A stretch of DNA of 64,000 nucleotides, taken from Escherichia fergusonii ATCC 35469 (GTDB lineage: Bacteria; Pseudomonadota; Gammaproteobacteria; Enterobacterales; Enterobacteriaceae). The notes below the pieces were generated by a model. That model did no database searches. It had not been told where the DNA came from and was given only the letters and a program-made list of their open reading frames with translations. The stretch lies in NCBI RefSeq assembly GCF_000026225.1, contig NC_011740.1, forward strand, positions 3,596,001 to 3,660,000, written 5' to 3'. Made by a program: the position numbers and the translations under genes. Shown piece by piece: positions 10,222-18,366 of the stretch; within the stretch, counting starts at the first letter, position 1; each line of letters begins with the position of its first letter.

Positions 10222-10985
10222 GATACGCTCCCGACAGGCGTTTGCTGTCCAGCCGTTTTCAAACCGGAATAGTGCAATAAACACCAGTTTGCCAGGGTCA
10301 TGATCTCTTCTGCAGCCAGTGAATCACTACGATATTCCCCAATGGGTTGTTTCGCCGCCATGCACTCTGCCATCGCTTCATCACGATGAATCACCATCGG
10401 CAATAAGCGACGCTGGCTCTGCAACCACACTTGATAGAGATCGTCCTGAATCTGGCTACCAACACGGAAATCATTAATCAAAATATGCGTACCGGTTGGC
10501 AGCTGCTGCTGATGCAGCCGAATATGACAGTTTGTGTCGACGTTAACGATCGCCAGTGTATGGTTGCACAAATGCACTAATTGCCGCGTTAATGGTGAGG
10601 CGTCATCGGGTAAATCGAGCAAAATCCATGAATAGCGACCACTCTCTTTAATTTGCTGGAGGCCAGCGATTATCCCCCCAAGGCGCTCTTGCCATGCCTG
10701 CGACGTTTCGCGCTCTTCAGCGCTCAGTTGTCCATAGGGCAACAGGTGTAATTGAGATGTGTAACGTAACCCGGCGTCACGCCAGTCCTGTCCGTCCAGC
10801 AGTGCCCTGGCCCAACCGTTACGATGAGCGAAATCAACATTAAATAGCAGGCGCAGTAAGTTATCAGGGCTGGCATCAATAACCAGTACATTTTCCCCGA
10901 GTGTCTGTAACGACCAGGCTAACGCCGCGGTGATGGATGTGGTGCCAACACCTCCCCGCACCCCCTGTAATCCCAGTACGGCCAT
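10218..10985 (-). CDS. bcsQ: BcsQ, MinD/ParA-like ATPase of the cellulose secretion system
   Basis: 255 aa. The deviant Walker A region GVRGGVGTTSITAAL at residues 8-22 marks the SIMIBI/ParA class. BcsQ is required for cellulose production and acts with BcsR to stabilise and place the synthase. The frame is open from ATG to stop. Codon 6 is TTA (Leu), whereas the K-12 lineage carries a stop there that silences cellulose synthesis. It starts 11 bp after the bcsR stop and overlaps bcsA by 4 bp. The C-terminus is slightly longer than I recall for K-12 (an extra GQQTP-type stretch). Confidence 0.95.
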   Translation of the reverse strand: MAVLGLQGVRGGVGTTSITAALAWSLQTLGENVLVIDASPDNLLRLLFNVDFAHRNGWARALLDGQDWRDAGLRYTSQLHLLPYGQLSAEERETSQAWQERLGGIIAGLQQIKESGRYSWILLDLPDDASPLTRQLVHLCNHTLAIVNVDTNCHIRLHQQQLPTGTHILINDFRVGSQIQDDLYQVWLQSQRRLLPMVIHRDEAMAECMAAKQPIGEYRSDSLAAEEIMTLANWCLLHYSGLKTAGQQTPVGSVS

Positions 10986-10996
10986 TCACGACTCCC

Positions 10997-11185
10997 CTAC
11001 TTTTGTTGCGCAAATTCAGCCAACAAAGGCCAACGCTTTAATGCCGCCGCCAACTGTTCCCGTTGGGAGATATCGGCGTAATCAATTTCTGGCAGAGAAA
11101 AAGCCTTACTTAGCGCCAGAAAATCATTTTGAAAGGTGTAGCCTAATGCGGAATCAGGCAGAGCATCCGGTTCGTTGTTATTCAT
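10997..11185 (-). CDS. bcsR: BcsR, small regulator/assembly factor of cellulose synthase
   Basis: 62 aa starting MNNNEPDALPDSALGYTFQNDF, the usual length for this family. It is the first gene of the leftward bcsRQABZC operon, 11 bp upstream of bcsQ. There is no membrane segment. From work on E. coli, BcsR pairs with BcsQ and the complex regulates assembly and activity of the inner-membrane synthase. The sequence alone shows only an acidic N-terminus and a Leu/Arg-rich C-terminal helix. Confidence 0.93.
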   Translation of the reverse strand: MNNNEPDALPDSALGYTFQNDFLALSKAFSLPEIDYADISQREQLAAALKRWPLLAEFAQQK

Positions 11186-11471
11186 TTGGGTCGTTCTCTT
11201 TGGAATATACTCGCCATGCTGTAGATAATTTCATCTTCCAGCAGTCCGCTCTTTTTAATGTATAACCGCGATTTGAAGGTTCGCTCGTTTTTTAACTTCA
11301 GTTTTGTAAAAAATAAAAGTTAAAAACAGAAAAGCAGGAACTACAAGGCTTCCTGCCTGCCGAATTGATTCACATGCTAAATCTGATAACTTTTAATTTC
11401 AATGGTAGGTTTATTTCTTAGCTTTCGCTAGTAAACTGATAATCAGACAAAATGGTGATAAGAGGGACGCT
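11186..11471. promoter_or_regulatory. Divergent bcsR / bcsE promoter region
   Basis: 286 bp between the two divergent arms of the cellulose locus, with no gene of its own. The middle (about 11280-11440) is AT-rich and must hold both promoters. I could not fix -35/-10 boxes with confidence. The bcsE end supplies AGAGGG six bases before the GTG start at 11472. Confidence 0.6.
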
Positions 11472-13031
11472 GTGAACCCCGTATTCTCTATAGGTATCTC
11501 ATCTTTATGGGATGAACTACGCCATATGCCAACCGGCGGTGTCTGGTGGGTGAATACTGATCGCATTGAAGATGCCATCAGCCTGGCGAATCAAACGATT
11601 GTTTCTCAGACAGAAACCGCGAAAGTCGCGGCCATTAGCATGGGTAGCGAACCACAGAAATTATTCAAATTAGAAGAATCTCAAGGCCCGGAAAAAATAA
11701 AATTATTTTCCATGCCAAATTCAGAAAGGGGGCTATACTTTATGCCCCGCGATTTACTTTGTTCTGTTGATCCTCACAATTACCTTTTTATTCTTGTTTG
11801 CGCAAATAATGCCTGGCAAAACATTCCCGCAGAGCGTCTGAGGCTTTGGCTGGAGAAAATGAATAAATGGAGCAGATTCCATCAATGTTCACTTTTAATC
11901 TTTAACCCCGGAAATAATAACGATAAACAATTTTCACTGCTGATGGAGGAGTATCGCTCCCTTTACGGCCTCGCCAGTTTACGTTTTCTGGGCGATCAGC
12001 ATCTGCTGGATATTGCTTATTGGTGTAATGAAAAAGGCGTGAGCGCCCGCCAGCAACTTACCGTTGAACACAAAAATGGTAAGTGGGAACTTGCGCAACA
12101 AGAAGAAGCAGCGATTCAACCGCGTAGCGATGAAAAGACTATTCTCAGTAATGTCGCAGTGCTGGAGGGTGCGCCACCGTTATCCGAGCACTGGAAAGTG
12201 TTCGACAACAACGAAGCCCTGTTTAACGAAGCGCGTACCGCGCAGGCCGCCACAGTTGTTTTCTCTCTACAGCAAAACAGTCAAATTGAACCGCTGGCAC
12301 GTAGCATCCATACCCTTCGTCGCCAACGCGGCAGCGCCATGAAGATTCTCGTACGGGAGAATATCGCCAGTCTGCGAGCCACTGATGAACGTCTGTTACT
12401 TGGCTGTGGCGCTAATATGGTGATTCCGTGGAATGCCCCTCTTTCGCGCTGCCTGACAATGATCGAAAGCGTTCAGGGCCAGCAATTCAGTCGCTATGTA
12501 CCCGAAGATATCACTACGTTGTTGTCGATGACGCAACCGCTGAAACTGCGTGGTTTTCAGAAGTGGGATGTGTTCTGCGAGGCGGTCAATAACATGATGA
12601 ACAATACGTTGCTGCCAGCCCATGGCAAAGGCGTGCTGGTGGCTCTGCGTCCGGTACCGGGAATTCGTGTTGAGCAAGCGCTGACACTATGCCGTCCGAA
12701 TCGTACTGGCGATATTATGACGATTGGTGGTAACCGACTGGTACTATTTTTATCGTTCTGTCGGGTCAATGACCTCGATACGGCCCTGAATCATATTTTC
12801 CCGCTACCTACGGGCGACATTTTCTCTAACCGTATGGTCTGGTTTGAAGATGACCAGATCACAGCCGAGCTGGTACAAATGCGGCTTCTGGCACCGGAAC
12901 AGTGGGGAACGCCTCTGCCATTAACGCAAACATCCAGCCCGGTGATTAACGCTGAACATGACGGACGAAACTGGCGACGCATCCCGGAACCCATGCGCTT
13001 ATTGGATGATACGGTGGAACAATCATCATGA
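11472..13031 (+). CDS. bcsE: BcsE, cyclic-di-GMP-binding cellulose biosynthesis protein
   Basis: 519 aa read from GTG at 11472 (GTG AAC CCC GTA TTC), the only in-frame start with a good ribosome site (AGAGGG). The protein is a few residues shorter at the N-terminus than my memory of K-12 BcsE. It has a degenerate N-terminal receiver/ATPase-like region and a C-terminal GIL domain in which an RxxD c-di-GMP site is expected. It enhances cellulose output and recruits BcsF and BcsG modules to the synthase. Its end overlaps bcsF by ATGA, showing an operon with bcsF and bcsG. Confidence 0.95.
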   Translation: MNPVFSIGISSLWDELRHMPTGGVWWVNTDRIEDAISLANQTIVSQTETAKVAAISMGSEPQKLFKLEESQGPEKIKLFSMPNSERGLYFMPRDLLCSVDPHNYLFILVCANNAWQNIPAERLRLWLEKMNKWSRFHQCSLLIFNPGNNNDKQFSLLMEEYRSLYGLASLRFLGDQHLLDIAYWCNEKGVSARQQLTVEHKNGKWELAQQEEAAIQPRSDEKTILSNVAVLEGAPPLSEHWKVFDNNEALFNEARTAQAATVVFSLQQNSQIEPLARSIHTLRRQRGSAMKILVRENIASLRATDERLLLGCGANMVIPWNAPLSRCLTMIESVQGQQFSRYVPEDITTLLSMTQPLKLRGFQKWDVFCEAVNNMMNNTLLPAHGKGVLVALRPVPGIRVEQALTLCRPNRTGDIMTIGGNRLVLFLSFCRVNDLDTALNHIFPLPTGDIFSNRMVWFEDDQITAELVQMRLLAPEQWGTPLPLTQTSSPVINAEHDGRNWRRIPEPMRLLDDTVEQSS

Positions 13032-13219
13032 TGAATATCAGCGATATTATTGAAATTGTTATAGTTTGTGCGCTGATTTTTTTCCCGCTGGGTTATCTGG
13101 CGCGCCATTCATTACGCCGAGTGCGGGATACCGCACGGTTATTCTTTGCCCGACCTCGTTATGTCAAACCAGCCGGAACGTTAAGCCGCACGGTTAAAGT
13201 CAGGACCACCAAAAAATGA
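13028..13219 (+). CDS. bcsF: BcsF, small membrane protein of cellulose modification
   Basis: 63 aa with one N-terminal membrane helix (about residues 5-25, IIEIVIVCALIFFPLGYLA) and a strongly basic C-terminal tail. Both ends overlap neighbours by 4 bp (ATGA with bcsE and with bcsG), so the three genes are translationally coupled. BcsF is known to anchor BcsE at the membrane and link it to BcsG for phosphoethanolamine decoration of cellulose. Confidence 0.95.
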   Translation: MMNISDIIEIVIVCALIFFPLGYLARHSLRRVRDTARLFFARPRYVKPAGTLSRTVKVRTTKK

Positions 13220-14895
13220 CTCAACATACTCATAATGTAACCATGCCATCTTCCCTTTGGCAGTACTGGCGCGGGCTTTCTGGCTGGAATTTCTACTTTC
13301 TGGTGAAGTTCGGTCTGCTTTGGGCGGGTTATCTCAACTTCCATCCGCTACTCAACCTGGTGTTTGCCGCCTTTTTGTTAATGCCTATTCCACGCTATAG
13401 CCTGCATCGCCTTCGCCATTGGATCGCTCTTCCGATTGGTTTTGCGTTGTTCTGGCATGATACATGGTTACCAGGCCCGGAAAGTATTATGAGCCAGGGC
13501 TCACAGGTCGCGGGTTTCAGTACCGATTATTTGATTGACCTGGTTACGCGTTTCATTAACTGGCAGATGATAGGTGCGGTATTTGTGTTGTTTATCGCGT
13601 GGCTTTTCCTGTCACAGTGGATCCGTATTACTGTTTTTGTGGTTGCTATTCTGGTATGGCTGAATGTCCTGACACTGGCAGGCCCAAGTTTCTCCTTATG
13701 GCCTGCCGGTCAACCTACCACGACAGTAACCACCACAGGGGGTAATGCCGCAGCGACTGTCGCAGCCACGGGTGGCGCTCCGGTGGTCGGTGATATGCCA
13801 GCGCAAACTGCACCGCCGACAACGGCAAATCTCAATACCTGGCTGAATAATTTCTATAATGCCGAGGCGAAACGTAAATCAACATTCCCATCAGCGCTTC
13901 CGGCTGATGCTCAGCCGTTTGAACTGCTGGTGATCAATATCTGCTCGCTCTCATGGTCGGATATTGAAGCTGCGGGATTAATGTCACATCCGTTATGGTC
14001 GCATTTTGATATTGAGTTTAAGAATTTCAACTCAGCAACGTCGTATAGCGGCCCGGCAGCAATTCGTTTACTACGTGCCAGTTGTGGTCAACCGTCACAT
14101 ACCAATCTGTATCAACCAGCAAACAATGACTGCTATCTGTTTGATAATCTTTCGAAACTTGGCTTTACCCAGCACTTAATGATGGGACATAACGGTCAAT
14201 TTGGCGGCTTCCTGAAAGAAGTCCGTGAAAATGGAGGGATGCAAACAGAGCTGATGGATCAAACTAATCTTCCCGTCATTTTACTGGGCTTTGATGGCTC
14301 GCCAGTCTATGACGATACAGCGGTACTTAATCGCTGGCTGGAGGTCACCGGGAAAGACAAAAATACCCGCAGTGCCACGTTCTACAACACACTGCCGCTA
14401 CATGATGGCAACCATTATCCGGGCGTCAGCAAAACAGCAGATTACAAAGCGCGAGCGCAGAAATTCTTTGATGAACTGGATGCCTTCTTCACTGAACTGG
14501 AGAAATCGGGACGCAAAGTGATGGTAGTGGTGGTGCCGGAACACGGTGGCGCGCTGAAAGGGGACAGAATGCAGGTTTCAGGACTGCGTGATATTCCCAG
14601 CCCATCGATCACTGATGTGCCTGTTGGTGTGAAATTCTTCGGTATGAAATCACCCCATCAGGGTGCGCCGATTGTTATTGACCAACCGAGCAGCTTCCTG
14701 GCTATCTCCGATCTGGTGGTTCGCGTTCTTGATGGCAAGATTTTCACCGAAGACAATGTGGACTGGAAAAAACTCACCAGTGGCTTGCCACAGACGGCCC
14801 CTGTATCCGAGAACTCAAACGCAGTGGTGATTCAATACCAGAACAAACCGTATGTTCGTTTGAACGGCGGCGACTGGGTGCCTTATCCACAGTAA
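13216..14895 (+). CDS. bcsG: BcsG, phosphoethanolamine transferase for cellulose
   Basis: 559 aa. Four or five N-terminal membrane helices lie within about residues 25-160, followed by a Thr/Ala-rich linker and a periplasmic alkaline-phosphatase-fold domain. That domain contains the conserved Ser/Cys region NSATSYSGPAAIRLLRASCG (about 272-291) and VVVVPEHGGAL with its metal-binding Glu-His near 440-446. It transfers phosphoethanolamine from membrane lipid to glucosyl units. It is the last gene of bcsEFG. A stem-loop directly after the stop is shared with the first LDR unit. Confidence 0.96.
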   Translation: MTQHTHNVTMPSSLWQYWRGLSGWNFYFLVKFGLLWAGYLNFHPLLNLVFAAFLLMPIPRYSLHRLRHWIALPIGFALFWHDTWLPGPESIMSQGSQVAGFSTDYLIDLVTRFINWQMIGAVFVLFIAWLFLSQWIRITVFVVAILVWLNVLTLAGPSFSLWPAGQPTTTVTTTGGNAAATVAATGGAPVVGDMPAQTAPPTTANLNTWLNNFYNAEAKRKSTFPSALPADAQPFELLVINICSLSWSDIEAAGLMSHPLWSHFDIEFKNFNSATSYSGPAAIRLLRASCGQPSHTNLYQPANNDCYLFDNLSKLGFTQHLMMGHNGQFGGFLKEVRENGGMQTELMDQTNLPVILLGFDGSPVYDDTAVLNRWLEVTGKDKNTRSATFYNTLPLHDGNHYPGVSKTADYKARAQKFFDELDAFFTELEKSGRKVMVVVVPEHGGALKGDRMQVSGLRDIPSPSITDVPVGVKFFGMKSPHQGAPIVIDQPSSFLAISDLVVRVLDGKIFTEDNVDWKKLTSGLPQTAPVSENSNAVVIQYQNKPYVRLNGGDWVPYPQ

Positions 14896-14981
14896 TAACG
14901 AAAAAGGCCGCAGAGTTTTACCTCTGCGGCCTGGTCCGGGCGCAAATTGCCATTACGGCAGCATGACACCCGCATGACACG

Positions 14982-15089
14982 TTACTTCCGCTTGTTCAGC
15001 CAGTTCACGATCATACTGGCAAGAATGCCAGCAATGACCGGAGCCGCTAAATCATGCCAGAAGGCCATGCCCAGTTCTGCGAGCGTCAT
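14982..15089 (-). CDS. ldrD: Ldr type I toxin, copy 1
   Basis: 35 aa starting MTLAELGMAFWHDLAAPVIA and ending NWLNKRK. This is the Ldr family: one hydrophobic helix (about residues 5-28) and a basic tail. Overproduced Ldr peptides damage the inner membrane and condense the nucleoid. Translation is held down by the antisense Rdl RNA encoded on the other strand just upstream. It differs from K-12 LdrD, as I remember it, at positions 3 and 5. Confidence 0.93.
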   Translation of the reverse strand: MTLAELGMAFWHDLAAPVIAGILASMIVNWLNKRK

Positions 15090-15135
15090 ATAGCCGCCTG
15101 TGTTGTAATGACAACGTTTCGCGGCTATTCTTGTA

Positions 15136-15201
15136 TTGTTTGGATGCAAGAATGGCCCCCGTGATGTTGTCAGGTGCATACCTGCAACGTGCGGGGGTTT
15201 T
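15136..15201 (+). ncRNA. rdlD: Rdl antisense RNA, copy 1
   Basis: Rightward, opposite the leader of ldr copy 1. The 3' end is fixed by a long stem (CCCCCGTGATGTTG pairing with CAACGTGCGGGGG) followed by TTTT at 15198-15201. The 5' end is set by analogy to the 66-nt RdlD and is approximate. Confidence 0.75.
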
Positions 15202-15463
15202 CTCTCTCCAGCAACCAATGCCACCAGGGATCAAGCCCCCGCAACATTGCGCCTCACCGGAACTCTTCCGGCTTGCCGCTGATTCTACGGCTGTTTCTGT
15301 GCTCCGGAATCCGTCACTTCTTCACTCTGTGCTGTGCATTCCGCAGAATATTATCCGCTTGCAACCGTTGCATTTTTCTTACGAAAAAGGCCGCAGAGTT
15401 TCACCTCTGCGGCCTGGTCCGGGCGCAAATTGCCATTACGGCAGCTGACGCCCACATGACACG

Positions 15464-15571
15464 TTACTTCCGCTTGTTCAGCCAGTTCACGATCATACTG
15501 GCAAGAATGCCAGCAATGACCGGAGCCGCTAAATCATGCCAGAAGGCCATGCCCAGTTCTGCGAGCGTCAT
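15464..15571 (-). CDS. Ldr type I toxin, copy 2
   Basis: 35 aa, identical in protein and DNA to copy 1 across the coding part. It lies 482 bp downstream of copy 1 in the same orientation, with its own leader, antisense gene and terminator hairpin. The intact ribosome-site region and ORF give no sign of decay. Confidence 0.93.
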   Translation of the reverse strand: MTLAELGMAFWHDLAAPVIAGILASMIVNWLNKRK

Positions 15572-15616
15572 ATAGCCGCCTGTGTTGTAATGACAACGTT
15601 TCGCGGCTATTCTTGA

Positions 15617-15682
15617 GTTGTTTGGGTTCAAGATTAGCCCCCTCATATTGTCAGGTGCATACCTGCAACATGCGGGGGTTTT
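15617..15682 (+). ncRNA. Rdl antisense RNA, copy 2
   Basis: Equivalent of copy 1. The terminator stem has compensating or tolerated changes (CCCCCTCATATTG with CAACATGCGGGGG), then TTTT at 15679-15682. The 5' end is approximate. Confidence 0.72.
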
Positions 15683-15945
15683 CTCTCTCCAGCAACCAAT
15701 GCCACCAGGGATCAAGCCCCCGCAACATTGCGCCTCACCGGAACTCTTCCGGCTTGCCGCTGATTCTACGGCTGTTTCTGTGCTCCGGAATCCGTCACTT
15801 CTTCACTCTGTGCTGTGCATTCCGCAGAATATTATCCGCTTGCAACCGTTGCATTTTTCTTACGAAAAAGGCCGCAGAGTTTCACCTCTGCGGCCTGGTC
15901 CGGGCGCAAATTGCCATTACGGCAGCCTGACGCTCGTCCGACACG

Positions 15946-16053
15946 TTACTTCCGCTTGTTCAGCCAGTTCACGATCATACTGGCAAGAATGCCAGCAATG
16001 ACCGGAGCCGCTAAATCGTGCCAGAAGGCCATGCCCAGCTCTGCGAGCGTCAT
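15946..16053 (-). CDS. Ldr type I toxin, copy 3
   Basis: 35 aa, identical in protein to the other copies but with synonymous changes (His CAT to CAC, Glu GAA to GAG). That the only coding differences are silent suggests the peptide is under constraint, although recent duplication alone could also explain it. Confidence 0.93.
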   Translation of the reverse strand: MTLAELGMAFWHDLAAPVIAGILASMIVNWLNKRK

Positions 16054-16099
16054 ATAGCCGCCAGTGTTGTAATGACAACGTTTCGCGGCTACTCTTGAG

Positions 16100-16165
16100 T
16101 TGTGTAGGTTCAAGAATGGCCCCCGTGATGTTGTCAGGTGCATACCTGCAATATGCGGGGGTTTT
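16100..16165 (+). ncRNA. Rdl antisense RNA, copy 3
   Basis: Rightward antisense RNA of unit 3. The GC-rich terminator stem and TTTT end at 16165. The start is inferred from a 66-nt length. Confidence 0.72.
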
Positions 16166-16428
16166 CTCTCTCCAGCAACCAATGCCACCAGGGATTAAGC
16201 CCCCGCAACATTGCGCCTCACCGGAATCTTTCCGGCTTGCCGCTGATTCTACGACTGTTTTTGTGCTGCGGAATCCGTCACTTCTTCACTCTGTGCGGTG
16301 CATTCCGCAGAATATTATCCGCTTGCAACCGTTGCATTTTTCTTACGAAAAAGGCCGCAGAGTTTCACCTCTGCGGCCTGGTCCGGGCGCAAATTGCCAT
16401 TACGGCAGCATGACACCCGCATGACACG

Positions 16429-16536
16429 TTACTTCCGCTTGTTCAGCCAGTTCACGATCATACTGGCAAGAATGCCAGCAATGACCGGAGCCGCTAAATC
16501 ATGCCAGAAGGCCATGCCCAGTTCTGCGAGCGTCAT
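16429..16536 (-). CDS. Ldr type I toxin, copy 4
   Basis: 35 aa, the same peptide again. The base just upstream of the start differs (CATTTAG on the plus strand instead of CATATAG), which closes the longer upstream frame seen in the other copies. This supports the short 35-residue reading in all four units. Confidence 0.92.
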   Translation of the reverse strand: MTLAELGMAFWHDLAAPVIAGILASMIVNWLNKRK

Positions 16537-16582
16537 TTAGCCGCCTGTGTTGTAATGACAACGTTTCGCGGCTATTCTTGAA

Positions 16583-16648
16583 TGGTCTAGAGTCAAGATT
16601 AGCCCCCGTGGTGTTGTCAGGTGCATACCTGCAACGTGCGGGGGTTTT
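16583..16648 (+). ncRNA. Rdl antisense RNA, copy 4
   Basis: Rightward antisense RNA of unit 4. The stem CCCCCGTGGTGTTG/CAACGTGCGGGGG and TTTT end at 16648. The 5' end is inferred by length. Confidence 0.72.
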
Positions 16649-16837
16649 CTCTCTCCAGCAACCAATGTCACCAGGGATTAAGCCCCGCAACATTGCGCCT
16701 CACCGGAATCTTTCCGGCTTGCCAGCGATTCTACGGCAGCGTTTTATTCCTGACAGCAGGCAATATTCTACTCTGCGTATCGCCTCGCAATTCCCTGTCA
16801 TAAATACTCACACCCATAAATTCTGTTGGAAATTTTT

Positions 16838-16851
16838 TTGCCACTTGGCAA
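16838..16851. promoter_or_regulatory. Candidate activator-binding palindrome upstream of megL
   Basis: TTGCCA-CT-TGGCAA is a perfect 6-2-6 inverted repeat. Its centre lies about 96 bp before the start point predicted from the sigma-54-type promoter at 16915-16930, the usual distance for an enhancer site of an AAA+ activator. The partner regulator would be the protein encoded at 19732-20943. Binding is inference. Confidence 0.5.
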
Positions 16852-16914
16852 GTTTCCTGACAGCTGGTTGAAAATAATAAGCATTAACTCACTGATTAAA
16901 AACAAATACTCGTC

Positions 16915-16930
16915 TGGCACAGAGCTTGCT
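16915..16930 (+). promoter_or_regulatory. Sigma-54-type (-24/-12) promoter of megL
   Basis: TGGCAC-AGAGC-TTGCT matches the RpoN consensus TGGCAC-N5-TTGCW at every conserved base, with the GG and GC pairs separated by exactly 10 bases. Transcription would begin near 16941, about 30 bp before the megL ATG at 16972. A gene for a sigma-54-type activator lies in the same cluster, which raises confidence. Confidence 0.8.
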
Positions 16931-16971
16931 TAGCCAGTAAGACCTTTTTATTTTCGATGACAGGTGAGCAG

Positions 16972-18168
16972 ATGAACCACAATCAAAATTATGGAATGAA
17001 TACCCGAATCGTCCATGCTGGGCAGCAGCCTGATCCCTCAACAGGCGCTTTGAGTATGCCTATTTTTCAGACGTCTACTTTTGTCTTTGATAGTGCCGAA
17101 CAAGGAGCTGCTCGTTTTGCGCTGGAAGAGCCAGGCTACATTTATACGCGTTTAGGCAACCCAACAGTCGATGCCCTGGAGAAAAAACTCGCAGTATTAG
17201 AACAGGGAGAAGCGGCACTTGCGACTGCATCAGGAATTTCAGCAATTACCACAACGTTGCTGACTTTATGCCAGCAAGGGGATCATATTATTTCCGCCAG
17301 TGCTATATACGGTTGTACTCATGCGTTTTTACAGCATAGCATTCCCAAATTTGGTATTAATGTCAGTTTTGTTAATGCCTCAAAACCAGAGGAAATTGTT
17401 GCAGCACTACGCCAGGAAACGAAAGTCATTTATATTGAAACACCGGCTAATCCGACACTGTCTTTGGTGGATATTGCGGCTGTTGCTGATATTGCCCATC
17501 AAAGTGGGGTTATATTAATTGTCGATAATACTTTTATGTCACCTTATTGCCAGCAGCCACTAACCCTGGGGGCAGATATTGTCATTCATAGTTTAACAAA
17601 ATATATCAATGGTCATGGTGATGTTATTGGTGGTGTTATTATCGGCAAGCAGGAGTTTATCGATCAGGCTCGATTTGTCGGTCTGAAGGATATTACCGGT
17701 GGATGCCTGAGTCCTTTCGACGCCTGGCTAACGTTACGTGGGGTAAAAACCCTGGGAATACGTATGGAGCGCCATTGTCAGAATGCGTTGAGAATTGCCC
17801 ATTACCTTGAGTCTCATCCGGCAATTACTCAGGTCTGGTATCCGGGTCTACCTTCCCACCCACAATATATATTGGGCAAAAAACAGATGAGTCTTCCGGG
17901 AGGCGTAATCAGCTTTGAAATCGCCGGAGGTCTTGAGACTGGCAGACGTATGATCAACTCTGTAGAATTATGCCTCCTCGCAGTCAGCCTCGGTGATACC
18001 GAAACCCTCATTCAGCATCCTGCGTCTATGACACATTCGCCTTTTGCACCAGAGGAACGGCTTGAAGCAGGTATTACCGATGGCCTTATTCGACTGTCAG
18101 TAGGTCTGGAGGATCCCGAAGATATCATTAACGACCTTGATCAAGCCATCAGAAAGGCAACTCACTGA
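16972..18168 (+). CDS. megL: Methionine gamma-lyase (PLP-dependent)
   Basis: 398 aa from the ATG at 16972, preceded by AGGTGAG at good spacing; an ATG at 16957 lacks this. It splits L-methionine into methanethiol, 2-oxobutyrate and ammonia. Cys/Met-metabolism PLP-enzyme marks are present: YIYTRLGNP with Tyr58 and Arg60 for phosphate and active-site contacts, IYGCTHAFL with Cys115, and VDNTF with its Asp. HSLTKYINGHGD carries the PLP lysine, Lys210. Cys at position 115 (Cys116 in the Pseudomonas enzyme) is the residue that distinguishes gamma-lyases from cystathionine enzymes. As I recall it, the sequence is very close to Citrobacter freundii MegL, whose gene also lies next to a permease gene. 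The promoter is sigma-54-like and the permease follows downstream. Confidence 0.92.
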   Translation: MNHNQNYGMNTRIVHAGQQPDPSTGALSMPIFQTSTFVFDSAEQGAARFALEEPGYIYTRLGNPTVDALEKKLAVLEQGEAALATASGISAITTTLLTLCQQGDHIISASAIYGCTHAFLQHSIPKFGINVSFVNASKPEEIVAALRQETKVIYIETPANPTLSLVDIAAVADIAHQSGVILIVDNTFMSPYCQQPLTLGADIVIHSLTKYINGHGDVIGGVIIGKQEFIDQARFVGLKDITGGCLSPFDAWLTLRGVKTLGIRMERHCQNALRIAHYLESHPAITQVWYPGLPSHPQYILGKKQMSLPGGVISFEIAGGLETGRRMINSVELCLLAVSLGDTETLIQHPASMTHSPFAPEERLEAGITDGLIRLSVGLEDPEDIINDLDQAIRKATH

Positions 18169-18189
18169 ATATTAGTCAATGAGGTTAAT

Positions 18190-18350
18190 ATATTCGTCAT
18201 ACTTCGAGTTGCAGGACAAGCGAGAGAATCCCCAGAAGCTTGACTTCAGTAAGTGGCAGGGATGAGTAACAAACCCGTCAAGGGTGAGGCCCATGGATGG
18301 ACCGTGTACCCCGTAATCGCAGCACATGCAACTTGAAGCATGACGAGTAT
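18190..18350. repeat. Non-coding repeat element with 24-bp inverted ends (MITE-like)
   Basis: About 161 bp between megL and the permease. The left end (ATATTCGTCATACTTCGAG, then TTGCA) and the right end (TGCAACTTGAAGC, then ATGACGAGTAT) are inverted repeats of 24 bp with three mismatches. No ORF is credible inside. Size, ends and motifs resemble the roughly 150-bp repeats scattered in enterobacterial genomes (the RSA family is the one to compare). I found no clear target duplication. Confidence 0.7.
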
Positions 18351-18366
18351 TTTTTAAATTTGAAGC

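Larger units (their letters stand above)
14897..16727. repeat. Four tandem LDR (long direct repeat) units, period about 482 bp
   Basis: The same unit of 482-483 bp occurs four times head to tail; equivalent ldr stop codons fall at 14982, 15464, 15946 and 16429. Each unit holds a hairpin (GGCCGCAGAG...CTCTGCGGCC) that can terminate the leftward ldr mRNA, an ldr toxin ORF, and a rightward antisense RNA with its own GC-rich terminator. The copies differ by scattered substitutions, most of them outside the coding part. The fourth loses similarity near 16728. K-12, from memory, has a single unit (ldrD) here and three more at another site. Confidence 0.95.

Noticed and set aside
15090..15224. Longer frames upstream of the ldr toxins
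   Set aside because: Closed by a substitution in unit 4 and overlapping the antisense RNA gene. The 35-residue reading is the known toxin.
14897..16727. Possible CRISPR array
   Set aside because: Periodic, but the unit is 482 bp with coding and RNA genes; there are no short repeat-spacer units.
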